Position numbers and translations under genes: made by a program
NCBI RefSeq assembly: GCF_011742875.1
Contig: NZ_JAAQTL010000001.1
Coordinates: 2,542,001-2,606,000 of the forward strand
Origin: Luteibacter yeojuensis
Lineage (GTDB): Bacteria > Pseudomonadota > Gammaproteobacteria > Xanthomonadales > Rhodanobacteraceae
Length of the DNA: 64,000 nt
Direction of reading: 5' to 3'
Notes under the pieces: generated by a model
Database searches by the model: none
What the model was told of the DNA's origin: nothing
What the model saw: the letters and a program-made list of their open reading frames with translations, nothing else
Shown here: positions 43,468 to 55,069 of the stretch, in pieces
Numbering within the stretch: the first letter of the stretch is position 1
How the letters are laid out: every line of letters starts with the position of its first letter

Positions 43468-44844
43468 ATGACCGATTTCCAGCAACTGCCCCTTTCGCCC
43501 GCCCTGCTCGCCGCCGTCGAGGGCATCGGTTATGCCTCGATGACGGCGATCCAGCGCGAAGCCCTGCCGCCCATCCTCGAAGGCCGCGACGTCATCGCCC
43601 AGGCGCGCACCGGCAGCGGCAAGACGGCGGCCTTCGCGCTCGGGCTCCTGCAGCGCATCGACGTACGACAGGTGAGGTTGCAGGCCCTCGTGCTCTGCCC
43701 CACCCGCGAGCTCGCCGATCAGGTCAGCAAGGCGATCCGGCGCTTCGCGGCGAACCTGCCGAACGTGAAGCTGCTCACGCTGTGCGGCGGCATGCCGCTG
43801 GGGCCCCAGCTCGCCTCGCTGGAACACGATCCGCACATCGTCGTGGGCACGCCGGGGCGCGTGCAGGAACACCTCAAGCGCGGCAGCCTGCATGGCGGCG
43901 GCATCAAGGTGTTCGTGCTGGACGAGGCGGACCGCATGCTCGACATGGGTTTCGAGGAAGCCATGGACGACATCGTCAAGCGCATCGCGAAGCATCATCA
44001 GACGCTGCTCTTCTCCGCCACGTATCCCGACGCGATCCGCGCGATAAGCGCGCGCATGCAGCATGACCCGGTCGATATCGCCGTGGAGGAAACACACGAC
44101 GAGAGCAGCATCGAGCAGCGCGTCGTGGAAGCGGAGCCTTCCGTGAAAGCCGACGTGCTGGGGCGCATCCTCACCCAGGAGAAGCCCGAGGCCGCCCTCG
44201 TCTTCTGCAACATGCGCAAGGATACCGAGAGCGTCGCCGCCGAACTGGACCGCCGCGGTTTCTCCGCACTTGCCCTGCATGGCGACCTCGACCAGCGCGA
44301 TCGCGACGAGGTGCTGGTGCGTTTCGCCAACCGCAGCTGCACCGTGCTCGTCGCCACCGACGTGGCCGCGCGCGGCCTCGACATCGCCAACCTCCCGCTG
44401 GTGGTGAGTTACGACGTCGCGCACGATCCCGACACGCATACGCATCGCGTGGGCCGCACCGGCCGCGCGGGTGCAACGGGCCTCGCCATCGTCCTGGCCG
44501 GTTCGCGCGAGCTCAACAAGCTGCGTGCGATCGAGGAACGCGTCGGCGCTCCGCTGGGCCGCTATCCGGCGAAGGGTGGCGGCGACGGGCGCAAGGTGCT
44601 CAACCTCGCACCGATGAAAACCCTGGTGATCGACGGCGGCCGCAAGGACAAGATGCGCCCCGGCGACATCCTCGGCGCGCTCACCGGCGACGCGGGGCTC
44701 GACGGCAAGGACATCGGCAAGATCGACGTCTACGCGACGCGTGCTTATGTCGCCATTCGCCGCGACCTCGCCAACAAGGCGCTGGAACGGTTGCGCGCGG
44801 GAAAAATCAAGGGTAGGAACTTCCGCGTCCGCCCGTTGGGCTGA
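43468..44844 (+). CDS. dbpA: ATP-dependent RNA helicase DbpA
   Basis: The 458-residue DEAD-box helicase acts in 50S subunit assembly. It has the Q-motif (MTAIQREALP), Walker A ARTGSGKT at 46-53, DEAD at 152-155, and HRVGRTGRAG in the second RecA lobe. The C-terminal 75 residues form the DbpA RNA-binding domain that recognises 23S helix 92 (GDILGALTGDAGL; RAYVAIRRDLA). ATG at 43468 is chosen; an overlapping ATG at 43461 is in another frame. Confidence 0.96.
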   Translation: MTDFQQLPLSPALLAAVEGIGYASMTAIQREALPPILEGRDVIAQARTGSGKTAAFALGLLQRIDVRQVRLQALVLCPTRELADQVSKAIRRFAANLPNVKLLTLCGGMPLGPQLASLEHDPHIVVGTPGRVQEHLKRGSLHGGGIKVFVLDEADRMLDMGFEEAMDDIVKRIAKHHQTLLFSATYPDAIRAISARMQHDPVDIAVEETHDESSIEQRVVEAEPSVKADVLGRILTQEKPEAALVFCNMRKDTESVAAELDRRGFSALALHGDLDQRDRDEVLVRFANRSCTVLVATDVAARGLDIANLPLVVSYDVAHDPDTHTHRVGRTGRAGATGLAIVLAGSRELNKLRAIEERVGAPLGRYPAKGGGDGRKVLNLAPMKTLVIDGGRKDKMRPGDILGALTGDAGLDGKDIGKIDVYATRAYVAIRRDLANKALERLRAGKIKGRNFRVRPLG

Positions 44845-44850
44845 GCGAGA

Positions 44851-44921
44851 GCGGCGAGGAAGTATGCCTTGCCGCTTCATCGCACTGTGGGCTTCTCGCC
44901 GCTATAGCGGCTCCTACAGGA
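44851..44921. repeat. REP-like palindromic element 4 (degenerate)
   Basis: The left GCGGCGAGGA pairs partly with TCTCGCCGC, and the right half TAGCGGCTCCTACAGGAG matches the other elements. It fills the gap between the convergent dbpA and hrpB genes. Confidence 0.7.
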
Positions 44922-44925
44922 GCCT

Positions 44926-47436
<2,511 letters not shown>

Positions 47437-47471
47437 CCCCGTTATGTTACGCAACCCCGCACCGCACCGTC

Positions 47472-49670
47472 TCAGCCCTCGGCGTTTTCCTGCACCGCCG
47501 GACGGGACGCCTCGCGGGCCGCCGCCTCGAAGGGCTGCAACGAGCGGAACTTGAGCCTGTAGTCGTCGGAGACACGCTTGGCGTCCTCGCCGTTCGCGAT
47601 GACCTTGGGCGTGATGAGCACGATCAGTTCGGTGCGTCCGCTGCCGCTCGAACGATCGCGGAACAGGGCGCCGAGCAGCGGGATGCGCGACAGTCCGGGA
47701 ACGCCGTCTTGCTTCGTGTGGGCGCTGTCCTGGATAAGCCCACCCAGCAAGACGGTCTGACCGCTCTGCACCGCCACCTGGGTGGTGAGCTTGCGCTTGG
47801 AAATCGCAAGATTGCCCTCGGTTTTCCTTGTCTCGTCGGGCCGGCTCACTTCCTGGGTGACGTCGAGGTAGACCAGGCCACCGGGATTCACCCGCGGCCG
47901 CACGTCGAGGATGACGCCGGTGTCCTTGTACTCGACCTGTCCCACCGGATTTCCACTGCCGAAGCCAGGGTTCACGAACGTCTGCGTGACCGGAATCTGG
48001 TCGCCCACCTGAATGCGCGCTTTCCGGTTGTTGACGACGACGAGGGAGGGCGCCGAAAGCGTCCTGGTGTTCCCGCTCTGTTCCATCGCGCGGATCGCCA
48101 CCGATACATTCCTGTTCGCGAACGAGTAGTAGAAGGTATCCTCGGACTTCGCCGGTGCGTTGCCCAGCTTCCAGCGCTGCTTGTTGCCGGGCTGGGTCAC
48201 CTCGCCGTCGCCACCGGCGAGGCCTTCCAGGTACCACTGGACGCCGAAACGGAATGCGTCGACCAGATTGACCTCCAGGATGCGCGTTTCGATCTGCACC
48301 TGCAGCGGCGTGGCGTCGAGCCGCTCGATCGCCTGACGGATCTCCGCCCATTGCGAAGGCCGCGCGCGGATCATCAACTGGTTGTTCGCATCGACGGCGG
48401 TGATCCGTATCCCGGACTTCGCGTCGCCCGGGTGGCCGGACGAGGCCGCGGGTTTCGGCGGACTGAAGAACGCCGACGCTTCGTCCGCCGGGTTGTCGCC
48501 GGTAAGCGAGGCCGGGTCGTCGCTCTTCGCGTCGATTCCCAGGCCGCCGAACAGCGAGGTCGCCGAAAGACCGGGCGCGATGCTGGGCGGCGAGTCGCCA
48601 GCCACCGCACCGCCGAAGACGTTGCCGACGTATTTCGCGACATCCGAGGCCAGGAGATTGCGTACCTCGTAGACGAACAGGCGCGGTTCGTTGCCGCCAC
48701 CGCGGTCGATGCGCGCGATCCAGTCGCCCACCTGGTCGACATGCTCGGCGCGCGTGGCGATGACGACCAGCGCGTTGGTCCGCTCGATGGGAATGAAACG
48801 GAACAGGCCCGCGATGGGCGTATTGCTCTTCTCGCCGAACACCGATTCCAACGCCGGCAGCAACTCGCCGACGTAGGCGTTCTCGAGACTGAAGACGCCG
48901 ACCGACATGCCGGCCACCCAGTCGACGTCGAAGGTCTCGATGGTTTCCTGGTAATTGGCCAGTTCGTCGCGCGTGCCGGCCACGACGAGGACATTACGCG
49001 CGGGATCGGCGAGGAGGATCGCGCCGGGCAAGGCAAAGGGCTCGAGCAGCTTGGCCATCGCCGGCGCCGCCACGTGGCGCAGCGGGAACAGTCTCGCGTT
49101 CGTTCCCGCGGCGGGCTTGGCCGCCTTCAGGCTGGGCGCGATACGCCCTGCCACGGCACGGCTGGCCGGCAGGATGCTGTAGCGGCCGTGCTCGCGCACG
49201 AGCGCATTGCCCGTCCAGGAAAGCAGGGTTTCGAGGATCGGCAAGGCTTCTTCCTGCTTCACCGGCTTGGCGGTGGAAAAGGAAATGGCGCCTTCCACGC
49301 CGGGCGCGATCGAATAATTGGCATCGAGGAGATCGCCGAGGATGGCCTTGACCACGGCTTCGATCGGCTGGTTCTCGAAGTTGAGCGTGACCGCGCCCTC
49401 GCCCTTCGCTTCCGGCTTCGGCGTGGCGACCCCGTGCGGACGGATGAAGTGTCCATTGCCGCGGCTGATGTCGCCGATGCGGCGCCCGGCCGGCGTGTCC
49501 GACGCCTCCGGCGCGTCCTCTCCGCCAAGCGGAAGCGCCGCCGGTACCGGGTCGTCGACACCGGCCAGGGCTTCGCGCTCGAGGACGCCATCCGATTTCA
49601 CGTTCTTCGAGGTGCAAGCCACCGTCAGCAAGGCCGCAAGGACGGCCGTGCCGAGCATTCCGCGTTTCAT
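47472..49670 (-). CDS. gspD: Type II secretion outer-membrane secretin
   Basis: The 732-residue protein forms the T2SS outer-membrane channel. Its N-terminus (MKRGMLGTAVLAALLTVACTS) is a signal peptide with a possible lipobox cysteine at 19, as in lipoprotein-like XpsD. N-domains cover about 95-450. The secretin core near the end includes TQTFVNPGFGSGNPVG, VEYKDTGVILDVRPRV and QSGQTVLLGGLIQDS. It is the last T2SS gene, in the Xanthomonas position rather than between C and E as in enterobacteria. Confidence 0.95.
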   Translation of the reverse strand: MKRGMLGTAVLAALLTVACTSKNVKSDGVLEREALAGVDDPVPAALPLGGEDAPEASDTPAGRRIGDISRGNGHFIRPHGVATPKPEAKGEGAVTLNFENQPIEAVVKAILGDLLDANYSIAPGVEGAISFSTAKPVKQEEALPILETLLSWTGNALVREHGRYSILPASRAVAGRIAPSLKAAKPAAGTNARLFPLRHVAAPAMAKLLEPFALPGAILLADPARNVLVVAGTRDELANYQETIETFDVDWVAGMSVGVFSLENAYVGELLPALESVFGEKSNTPIAGLFRFIPIERTNALVVIATRAEHVDQVGDWIARIDRGGGNEPRLFVYEVRNLLASDVAKYVGNVFGGAVAGDSPPSIAPGLSATSLFGGLGIDAKSDDPASLTGDNPADEASAFFSPPKPAASSGHPGDAKSGIRITAVDANNQLMIRARPSQWAEIRQAIERLDATPLQVQIETRILEVNLVDAFRFGVQWYLEGLAGGDGEVTQPGNKQRWKLGNAPAKSEDTFYYSFANRNVSVAIRAMEQSGNTRTLSAPSLVVVNNRKARIQVGDQIPVTQTFVNPGFGSGNPVGQVEYKDTGVILDVRPRVNPGGLVYLDVTQEVSRPDETRKTEGNLAISKRKLTTQVAVQSGQTVLLGGLIQDSAHTKQDGVPGLSRIPLLGALFRDRSSGSGRTELIVLITPKVIANGEDAKRVSDDYRLKFRSLQPFEAAAREASRPAVQENAEG

Positions 49671-49706
49671 GATGTGATTCCTCCTTCCGTGGGGGCAAGA
49701 CGCCCG

Positions 49707-50486
49707 CTATCTCGAATCCGTGGCCTGCTGCTGTCGTTGCTGCTGTTCCATGCGGCGCCTCTGGACCGCCTGTTTCAGGGCCTCGATGCGGGCGCGCTGG
49801 AGCGCGTCGTCATCCTGCCTGGGCTGCGGTGCGCGCGCCGTGCCGGCGGCGGCCGGTCGCGGGAGCGCCGGGCCGGTCATGCCGGACGACGCCTGCCGCT
49901 CGATGTGCACGCCGTTGCCGGTGGCGGGTTGCGGACGCGACGGCACGGGCGGCTGACCGGGTATCGGCGGCATCCCGGGACGTTGCGGGCCTTTCGCGGG
50001 TGCGTCGGGAGCGGCCACCTTCAAGGTAAGTTCGCGCCGCTCGCCGCCGCTTTCGAACACCGCGCTGCGTGGCGACAGGGATGCCAGCGTCCAATGGCCG
50101 TCGGCGAGCGCGCTGCCCTCCTTCACCCGCACGGTACTGTCCTTGGTGCGGTCGCGCAGCAGCGCCATGCGCAGGCCGGGGGTCACGATGATGCCGGTGA
50201 GTTCGAGGTCGCCGATGTTTCCGGTGTCTTCGCCCGTTTCGGCCACGGCGGCCGGTTTGCGATCCGGCATGAAGAGCGGGCGCTGCCAGACCTCGGCGAA
50301 TCGCGCCAGCAAGGTGGGCGGCGGCATGGCCACCGGCCGCACGGCCGGCAAGGGCTGGGGTTCGCCCGGAGGGTCCCAGCGTACGCCGCGCCCCAAGCCC
50401 AGGACCAGCGACACGACGAACAGCGCCAGCACGATGGCCACGATGGCGAGGACCGGCGTAAGGCGTCGCTGACCGGCCGCGTTCAC
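49707..50486 (-). CDS. gspN: Type II secretion GspN/GspC-like inner-membrane protein
   Basis: The 259-residue product has one N-terminal membrane helix (VLAIVAIVLALFVVSLVLGL), a periplasmic GspC-HR-like region (ELTGIIVTPGLRMALLRDR), and a proline/glutamine-rich tail. It takes the XpsN position: no separate GspC gene is present, and XpsN serves as its functional counterpart in Xanthomonas. GTG at 50486 overlaps the gspM stop. The symbol follows locus order and could be named gspC. Confidence 0.8.
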   Translation of the reverse strand: MNAAGQRRLTPVLAIVAIVLALFVVSLVLGLGRGVRWDPPGEPQPLPAVRPVAMPPPTLLARFAEVWQRPLFMPDRKPAAVAETGEDTGNIGDLELTGIIVTPGLRMALLRDRTKDSTVRVKEGSALADGHWTLASLSPRSAVFESGGERRELTLKVAAPDAPAKGPQRPGMPPIPGQPPVPSRPQPATGNGVHIERQASSGMTGPALPRPAAAGTARAPQPRQDDDALQRARIEALKQAVQRRRMEQQQRQQQATDSR

Positions 50487-51085
50487 GAGGACACCTTCGC
50501 CACGCGCACCGCGTGGATGTAACCCGAGACGGTGAACTGGACTTCCATCGGTGCCGCCGCGCCGTTGCGTGCGGCGACGGGATTGCGATAGATGCTGAAG
50601 TCTTCGATGAAGAGATAAGGGGTTTCTTCCTCGATGTCGTGCAGCACCGCGGCCATCGGTTGCATCTGGCACCGCAGGCTGATGTTGACGGTGACTTTCC
50701 GGTAGGGATCGCCGCCTTTCTCCTGGCTGGGCACGGGCATCTTCTGGACGACGTCGCAGGCGCCATCCTCGCGATGCGCGGCGGCGACGTCCACGATGCG
50801 CTGCATGAGGCCGGCGGCCGCCGCGTTCGCGTCGTCGCCGGGCAGGAACGCATCGCTGCGCGTCTGCCCCTGCTCGAGCGCGGCGAGGCGTTTCAGCAGC
50901 TGCGGACGCTCCGCGATGGCCGCGGCATAACGGCGCTCCGTGTCGCGGAGGTCGCTCATCTGGCTCGCGATCGCCAGCTGCGGCGCCACGAACCACCAGT
51001 GGATGAGGACGAAATAGCCGGCCACCAGCACGGCCACCAGCAGCAGGATCGCAGCGGCGCGGGATTCAGCGGGCTTCAGGCGCAT
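50483..51085 (-). CDS. gspM: Type II secretion protein GspM
   Basis: The 200-residue bitopic protein has one N-terminal membrane helix (AAAILLLVAVLVAGYFVLIH) and a periplasmic ferredoxin-like domain near the C-terminus (VTVNISLRCQMQPMAAVLHD). It partners GspL at the inner-membrane platform. Its start overlaps the gspL end by 20 bases and its stop is shared with the gspN start. Confidence 0.88.
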   Translation of the reverse strand: MRLKPAESRAAAILLLVAVLVAGYFVLIHWWFVAPQLAIASQMSDLRDTERRYAAAIAERPQLLKRLAALEQGQTRSDAFLPGDDANAAAAGLMQRIVDVAAAHREDGACDVVQKMPVPSQEKGGDPYRKVTVNISLRCQMQPMAAVLHDIEEETPYLFIEDFSIYRNPVAARNGAAAPMEVQFTVSGYIHAVRVAKVSS

Positions 51086-52214
51086 TCGCGGTCTCCGGCT
51101 TCGGCATCAGTGCCTTCGCCTGCATGTAGAAGCGCTCCTTGCCGGAGGTGGGATCGGACTGGATGGTGCCCTGGAAGCTCGGTTCGCCGAGGGTGCGCGC
51201 GCCCTTGAGCGCATCGATGAGCCGCGCCGCCTGCGGGCTCTGGCCCTGGAAGCCGAGCTGGCCCGTACCGTTGAGCGTGAACCGCTCGAGCCAGGTGTCG
51301 TCGGGCAGGCGATGGGTCAGTTCCTCCAGCACGGGCATGATGGAAGGACTTTCGGTTTTCTTGCGCGCCAGGAATCCCGACGCGCCGGCGCTGTCGGTCA
51401 GCCGCTGGCGCAATGCCGAGACCTTCTGCGCGTCGGCGCGCATCGATTCGACGGTGGCGCTCATCGTGGCGAGCGCGGCGTTCCGGTTGTGCAACCAGGT
51501 GAGCATGCCCGCGAACACGAGCAGCACGATCGCGGCGACGAGCGCGGCATTGAGGCGCCGGCGCCGGTCGACGCGCCGCGGCGCGCGCGCCGGAGGGAGC
51601 AGGTCGACGCCGGCCAGGGCGCTGCCCTGGGCCACGTCGACGCGATCCGGGTGGATGCCCAGCACGGCGAGCTCGTCGAGCAGGGGATCGAGCGTGGACC
51701 GCGGGGTGGCGGCGAGCTCCGCGACGAAGCGGCCTTCGCTGGCGGTCTCCTCGAGTTCGCGCACGCCGTAGTGGATGTCCTCCGCACGGAACGGGGTTTG
51801 CCTGTCGAGGTCGAAGCCGACCACCTGGCGCAGGTTGTCGCGGGCCGCGACCGGCAGGACGAGACGGCGGCGCAGTACCTGCGCGGACGGGAGCACGAGC
51901 GCCACCCGGCGGTCGGTCGGATCGGCTTCGCGCAGGGCATGGGCCAGCACACCGGCGCGGTGTTCCGCGCCATCGATATCGGCGATTTCCGCGAGGCTGG
52001 CCGCCTCGCCGGCGCGGCGCAGCCGCCAGCCGTCCTCGCCTCGTTCGATGGCGTACCAGCGCTGCCCTCCCGCAAACGCCGCGCGCCAGCGGGCCGGAAC
52101 GAGGGGGGACAGTTCGCCACCCCACCAGCGCAGGAAGCCCGGCAGCGCGCTGCCTCGCCAGGCGCGGCGCATGCGATCGAGCTGTAGCTGGGAGGCGTCC
52201 TGCAATGTCGTCAT
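51066..52214 (-). CDS. gspL: Type II secretion protein GspL (PilM/PilN-like)
   Basis: The 382-residue product has a cytoplasmic actin-like domain (about 40-200; LRQVVGFDLDRQTPFRAEDI), one membrane helix (NAALVAAIVLLVFAGMLTWL), and a periplasmic PilN-like domain with LEELTHRLPDDTWLERFTL. It links the GspE ATPase to the platform. The ATG overlaps the gspK stop (ATGA). Confidence 0.9.
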   Translation of the reverse strand: MTTLQDASQLQLDRMRRAWRGSALPGFLRWWGGELSPLVPARWRAAFAGGQRWYAIERGEDGWRLRRAGEAASLAEIADIDGAEHRAGVLAHALREADPTDRRVALVLPSAQVLRRRLVLPVAARDNLRQVVGFDLDRQTPFRAEDIHYGVRELEETASEGRFVAELAATPRSTLDPLLDELAVLGIHPDRVDVAQGSALAGVDLLPPARAPRRVDRRRRLNAALVAAIVLLVFAGMLTWLHNRNAALATMSATVESMRADAQKVSALRQRLTDSAGASGFLARKKTESPSIMPVLEELTHRLPDDTWLERFTLNGTGQLGFQGQSPQAARLIDALKGARTLGEPSFQGTIQSDPTSGKERFYMQAKALMPKPETANAPEAR

Positions 52215-53065
52215 TCAGCGTCTCCTTCGCGCCAACGCAACACGGCGTAGGGCTGGTTTCCCGATCTTATCCCACGCAGTCGGATCGTCGATGTAAGGGA
52301 ACTCCTGGTTCCGTCGTCAAGGATCGCTTCCGCACGTATCGTGTGCGTGACACCGTTACCGCCCGCGACGGTGGAAGCGTCGACCTGGCCGCGCTTCGCC
52401 AGGATCGCGGCCACGCCCGCCTGGCCCAGGCCGGGAATCGCCGCCAGCGCCAGTGGCTGCGCGTGTTCGCTGTTGGGCCGCTCGCGACCGGACCAGATGG
52501 TCAGCGCGGGAGCGACGGCCGTCCAGGTCTTCGCGTCCATGCCCAGCACCATGCGCGCTTCCTCCACCGAGGCGAAGGGGCCGTTGCGCGGACCGTAAGC
52601 CAGCCCCGCCGCCTCGTATTGCGGTTTCTTCGCGCCGTTGGGCGAAGCCGCGTCGCCGGGACGCCGCCAGTCCTGGACGGCGGCGGAAAGACGGTGGGCC
52701 TTGTCGTCCGCCACGCCCGCCGCCTTGAACAGTCCGGTGAGCACGTCGCCGGATGCGGCGTTCAGGTCCACCTTGCCGTCCTCGTCGACGATGGTGATGG
52801 CTACCTTCGCACCGTCGAACTCGAAGGGATAGACGCGGCCATCGGCGACCCAGCGCGACGCGAAGTCGCGGCTCTGCAGACCTTCGATCGCACGCATGAT
52901 GCCGGCCTCGGCCGCGTAGTGCGCACGCGTCTGCGCGTACTGGTAACGGGCCTGCAAGCCCTCGGTGCGAGCCAGCGCGGCGAACCCGCCGAGCATGATC
53001 GCCAGCAGGGTGCATCCCCACAGGACGATGAGCAGCGCCACGCCTCGGTCGCGTCGGATCGTCAT
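52211..53065 (-). CDS. gspK: Type II secretion minor pseudopilin GspK
   Basis: The 284-residue product is the large tip pseudopilin. The prepilin site is G8/V9 (RRDRG|VALLIVLWG). Position +5 is isoleucine rather than glutamate, as is normal for GspK. The SAM-like domains include DEDGKVDLNAASGDVLTGLF and ALAAIPGLGQAGVAAIL. Start overlaps the gspJ stop. Confidence 0.92.
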   Translation of the reverse strand: MTIRRDRGVALLIVLWGCTLLAIMLGGFAALARTEGLQARYQYAQTRAHYAAEAGIMRAIEGLQSRDFASRWVADGRVYPFEFDGAKVAITIVDEDGKVDLNAASGDVLTGLFKAAGVADDKAHRLSAAVQDWRRPGDAASPNGAKKPQYEAAGLAYGPRNGPFASVEEARMVLGMDAKTWTAVAPALTIWSGRERPNSEHAQPLALAAIPGLGQAGVAAILAKRGQVDASTVAGGNGVTHTIRAEAILDDGTRSSLTSTIRLRGIRSGNQPYAVLRWREGDAE

Positions 53066-53727
53066 CGGTTCCCCCGCCCGCCCGGCAGCCGGCCGGCGCT
53101 GAGGCCGTTCCGCGACGCGGACGGATCGATCCGCACGGGCGCGACCATCGCCGGGAACGCGACGTTCCCCTGCACTTCGAGTTCGATCCGCACCAGCGAC
53201 GGCGTGCGCCGCCCGTCGGACCAGGCTTCGGTCCAGTCGCCCGGACGGTTCTGTTCGTCCATGCCACGGTAGGCGAACGCGCCCTTGCGGATGCCGCGAA
53301 GGAGGACTTCCGGTTCGCCGAGCGGCTGCGGGTCGCTGCCGTCGGGCGGCAGCAGCGCCAGGCGTACTTCCAGGCGATAACCCGAGTGGCCGTCCTCGAC
53401 CAGCGAGACCGTCTGCAACTGGGGACCGAGCCTCGAAAGGTAGCCCGGCAACGGCGCGACGAAACGCAACGTGTGGTCGTCGCCACCGAACACGATGGGG
53501 TCGCCCTCGTCGGTCTGGTCGAACGGCACGACCAGCGCCTGCGCCAGTTCGCCGCGCAGGAAATTCTGCGCGGAACGTATTTCGTCCATCCGTTCGATGG
53601 CGGCATCGCCGCTGCGCACGATGCGCGTCGCCGTGCTGATGCCCGAGTAGACGCCGAGCAGCACGATCGTCAGCAGCGCGAGCGCCGCGAGCACTTCCAT
53701 GAGACTGAAACCGCCCGCGCGCCTCAT
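53062..53727 (-). CDS. gspJ: Type II secretion minor pseudopilin GspJ
   Basis: The 221-residue product has prepilin cleavage motif AGG|FSLMEVLAALALLTI with E at +5. It is processed by the prepilin peptidase, which is encoded elsewhere. Its start overlaps the gspI stop by ATGA, and its stop is shared with the gspK start. Confidence 0.92.
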   Translation of the reverse strand: MRRAGGFSLMEVLAALALLTIVLLGVYSGISTATRIVRSGDAAIERMDEIRSAQNFLRGELAQALVVPFDQTDEGDPIVFGGDDHTLRFVAPLPGYLSRLGPQLQTVSLVEDGHSGYRLEVRLALLPPDGSDPQPLGEPEVLLRGIRKGAFAYRGMDEQNRPGDWTEAWSDGRRTPSLVRIELEVQGNVAFPAMVAPVRIDPSASRNGLSAGRLPGGRGNR

Positions 53728-54158
53728 GGCGCGTTACCCCCGGCGGAACCGGCCAAGCGCAGCGTGGAGAAACGCGCATGCCGCTCGCCGCCGCCCTGTC
53801 CCCAGATCACGTCGAGGTCCAGGCGATACATCCCGCCCGCGCCGCCATCGAGGCCAGGCTGCGCATCGCCGGGCGGCACGTCGCCGGGTGGCTGGTAGCG
53901 GGTGACGTTCATCCGCCAGCGATAGGTGTCGTCGAAGCGTCCGTCGCTTACGCCTTCGCGTACCGGTTCCATGACGAAGGCGCCGTCGAGCAGGGTCCGC
54001 GCGCGCAGCGCCGCCTGGGTGCGCTCGTTCGCCCGTGCGGTGAGGCTGAGCGAACTGCCCGCGACCTGCATGAGCGCCGCGAACGCGATCGCGAGTATCG
54101 CGATGGCGGCGATCACTTCGAGCAGGCTGAAGCCGCCCTGGTGGAAGCGCCGCTTCAT
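53724..54158 (-). CDS. gspI: Type II secretion minor pseudopilin GspI
   Basis: The 144-residue product has the prepilin motif QGG|FSLLEVIAAIAILAI and a short C-terminal beta domain (MYRLDLDVIWGQGGGERHAR). ATG at 54158 overlaps the gspH stop. Short length is normal for GspI. Confidence 0.9.
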   Translation of the reverse strand: MKRRFHQGGFSLLEVIAAIAILAIAFAALMQVAGSSLSLTARANERTQAALRARTLLDGAFVMEPVREGVSDGRFDDTYRWRMNVTRYQPPGDVPPGDAQPGLDGGAGGMYRLDLDVIWGQGGGERHARFSTLRLAGSAGGNAP

Positions 54159-54595
54159 TTCGTGTCCACCACGCTCACCGCACCGGTAAGCCAGGCGACG
54201 TTGACGTGCCACTCGCGCTGGCCGCGCTTGAGCGTGATGCGGCCCCCGGTGGAACTGCCGTCGGGAAAGAAGCGGATGCGTCCGGCGGTCGCGCTGGCCT
54301 GATCCTCGCGCGCGCTGGTGATCGACACGCGCATGTCCTTGGGCAGGCGGACGTCCGCCTTGCCCGGCACCTTATAGGTCGACGCCGCGGTGTCCACTTC
54401 CAGCGCGAGGCTCTTCCCGCGCACGATCGACTGCGCGCGTGTCCAGCGCAGCGCCGCCGCGAGTTCGCCACTGGCCGCGTTGACGCGCGCGCTGGCGAGC
54501 CCCTGCGTGACCGGTATCGAGACGGCCGCGGCGGCGATCCCGATCAGCAGGATCACGGCCAGCATCTCGAACAGCGTGAATCCGCGCGCGCGCAT
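54155..54595 (-). CDS. gspH: Type II secretion minor pseudopilin GspH
   Basis: The 146-residue product has the prepilin motif MRARG|FTLFEMLAVILLIGI. The globular part includes LRWTRAQSIVRGKSLALEVD and an ending GQREWHVNVAWLTGAV. ATG at 54595 follows gspG by 23 bases; upstream openings are not conserved. Confidence 0.9.
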   Translation of the reverse strand: MRARGFTLFEMLAVILLIGIAAAAVSIPVTQGLASARVNAASGELAAALRWTRAQSIVRGKSLALEVDTAASTYKVPGKADVRLPKDMRVSITSAREDQASATAGRIRFFPDGSSTGGRITLKRGQREWHVNVAWLTGAVSVVDTK

Positions 54596-54618
54596 GGCCG
54601 TGAACCCCGGGTGTCCTT

Positions 54619-55044
54619 TTACTGCCAGTTGCCCGCGTCGGCCGAATAGCCGTCGCCGCCGGCCTGTCCGTCCTGGCCGTAGAACACGAGGTCGAAGCTG
54701 CCATGCTCGCCCGGGTAGCGGTAACCGAACGCGTGGCCCCACGGATCCTTGAGGTCCGATTCCTTCGCGTAGGGACCCTGCCAGTTGCTGGCGTCGGCCG
54801 GCTTCTTCGTGAGGTCTTCCAGCGCATGCGGCGGGGTGCCGTTGTCCAGCGCGTAGTTTTCGATCTTCTGGCTCAGCGTGGTGAGCTGCGCCTTGCCCGC
54901 GCCGTACTTGCCCTTGTCGACGTTCTTGCCGACCTGGGTGACCACGATGGCACCGATGATGCCGATCAGCACGATCACCGCGAGCATTTCCAGCAGGGTG
55001 AAGCCGCGGGCATGGCTGTGGCGGAGGGTACGGTTCGCACGCAT
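54619..55044 (-). CDS. gspG: Type II secretion major pseudopilin GspG
   Basis: The 141-residue product has prepilin cleavage at G14/F15 with E19 at +5 (ARG|FTLLEMLAVIVLIGI). The C-terminal calcium-binding loop region DPWGHAFGYRYPGEHGSFDL and the ending GGDGYSADAGNW are typical. It is the main subunit of the pseudopilus. Confidence 0.95.
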   Translation of the reverse strand: MRANRTLRHSHARGFTLLEMLAVIVLIGIIGAIVVTQVGKNVDKGKYGAGKAQLTTLSQKIENYALDNGTPPHALEDLTKKPADASNWQGPYAKESDLKDPWGHAFGYRYPGEHGSFDLVFYGQDGQAGGDGYSADAGNWQ

Positions 55045-55069
55045 GGGAAAGCTCCTTGGAACGGTTCGA

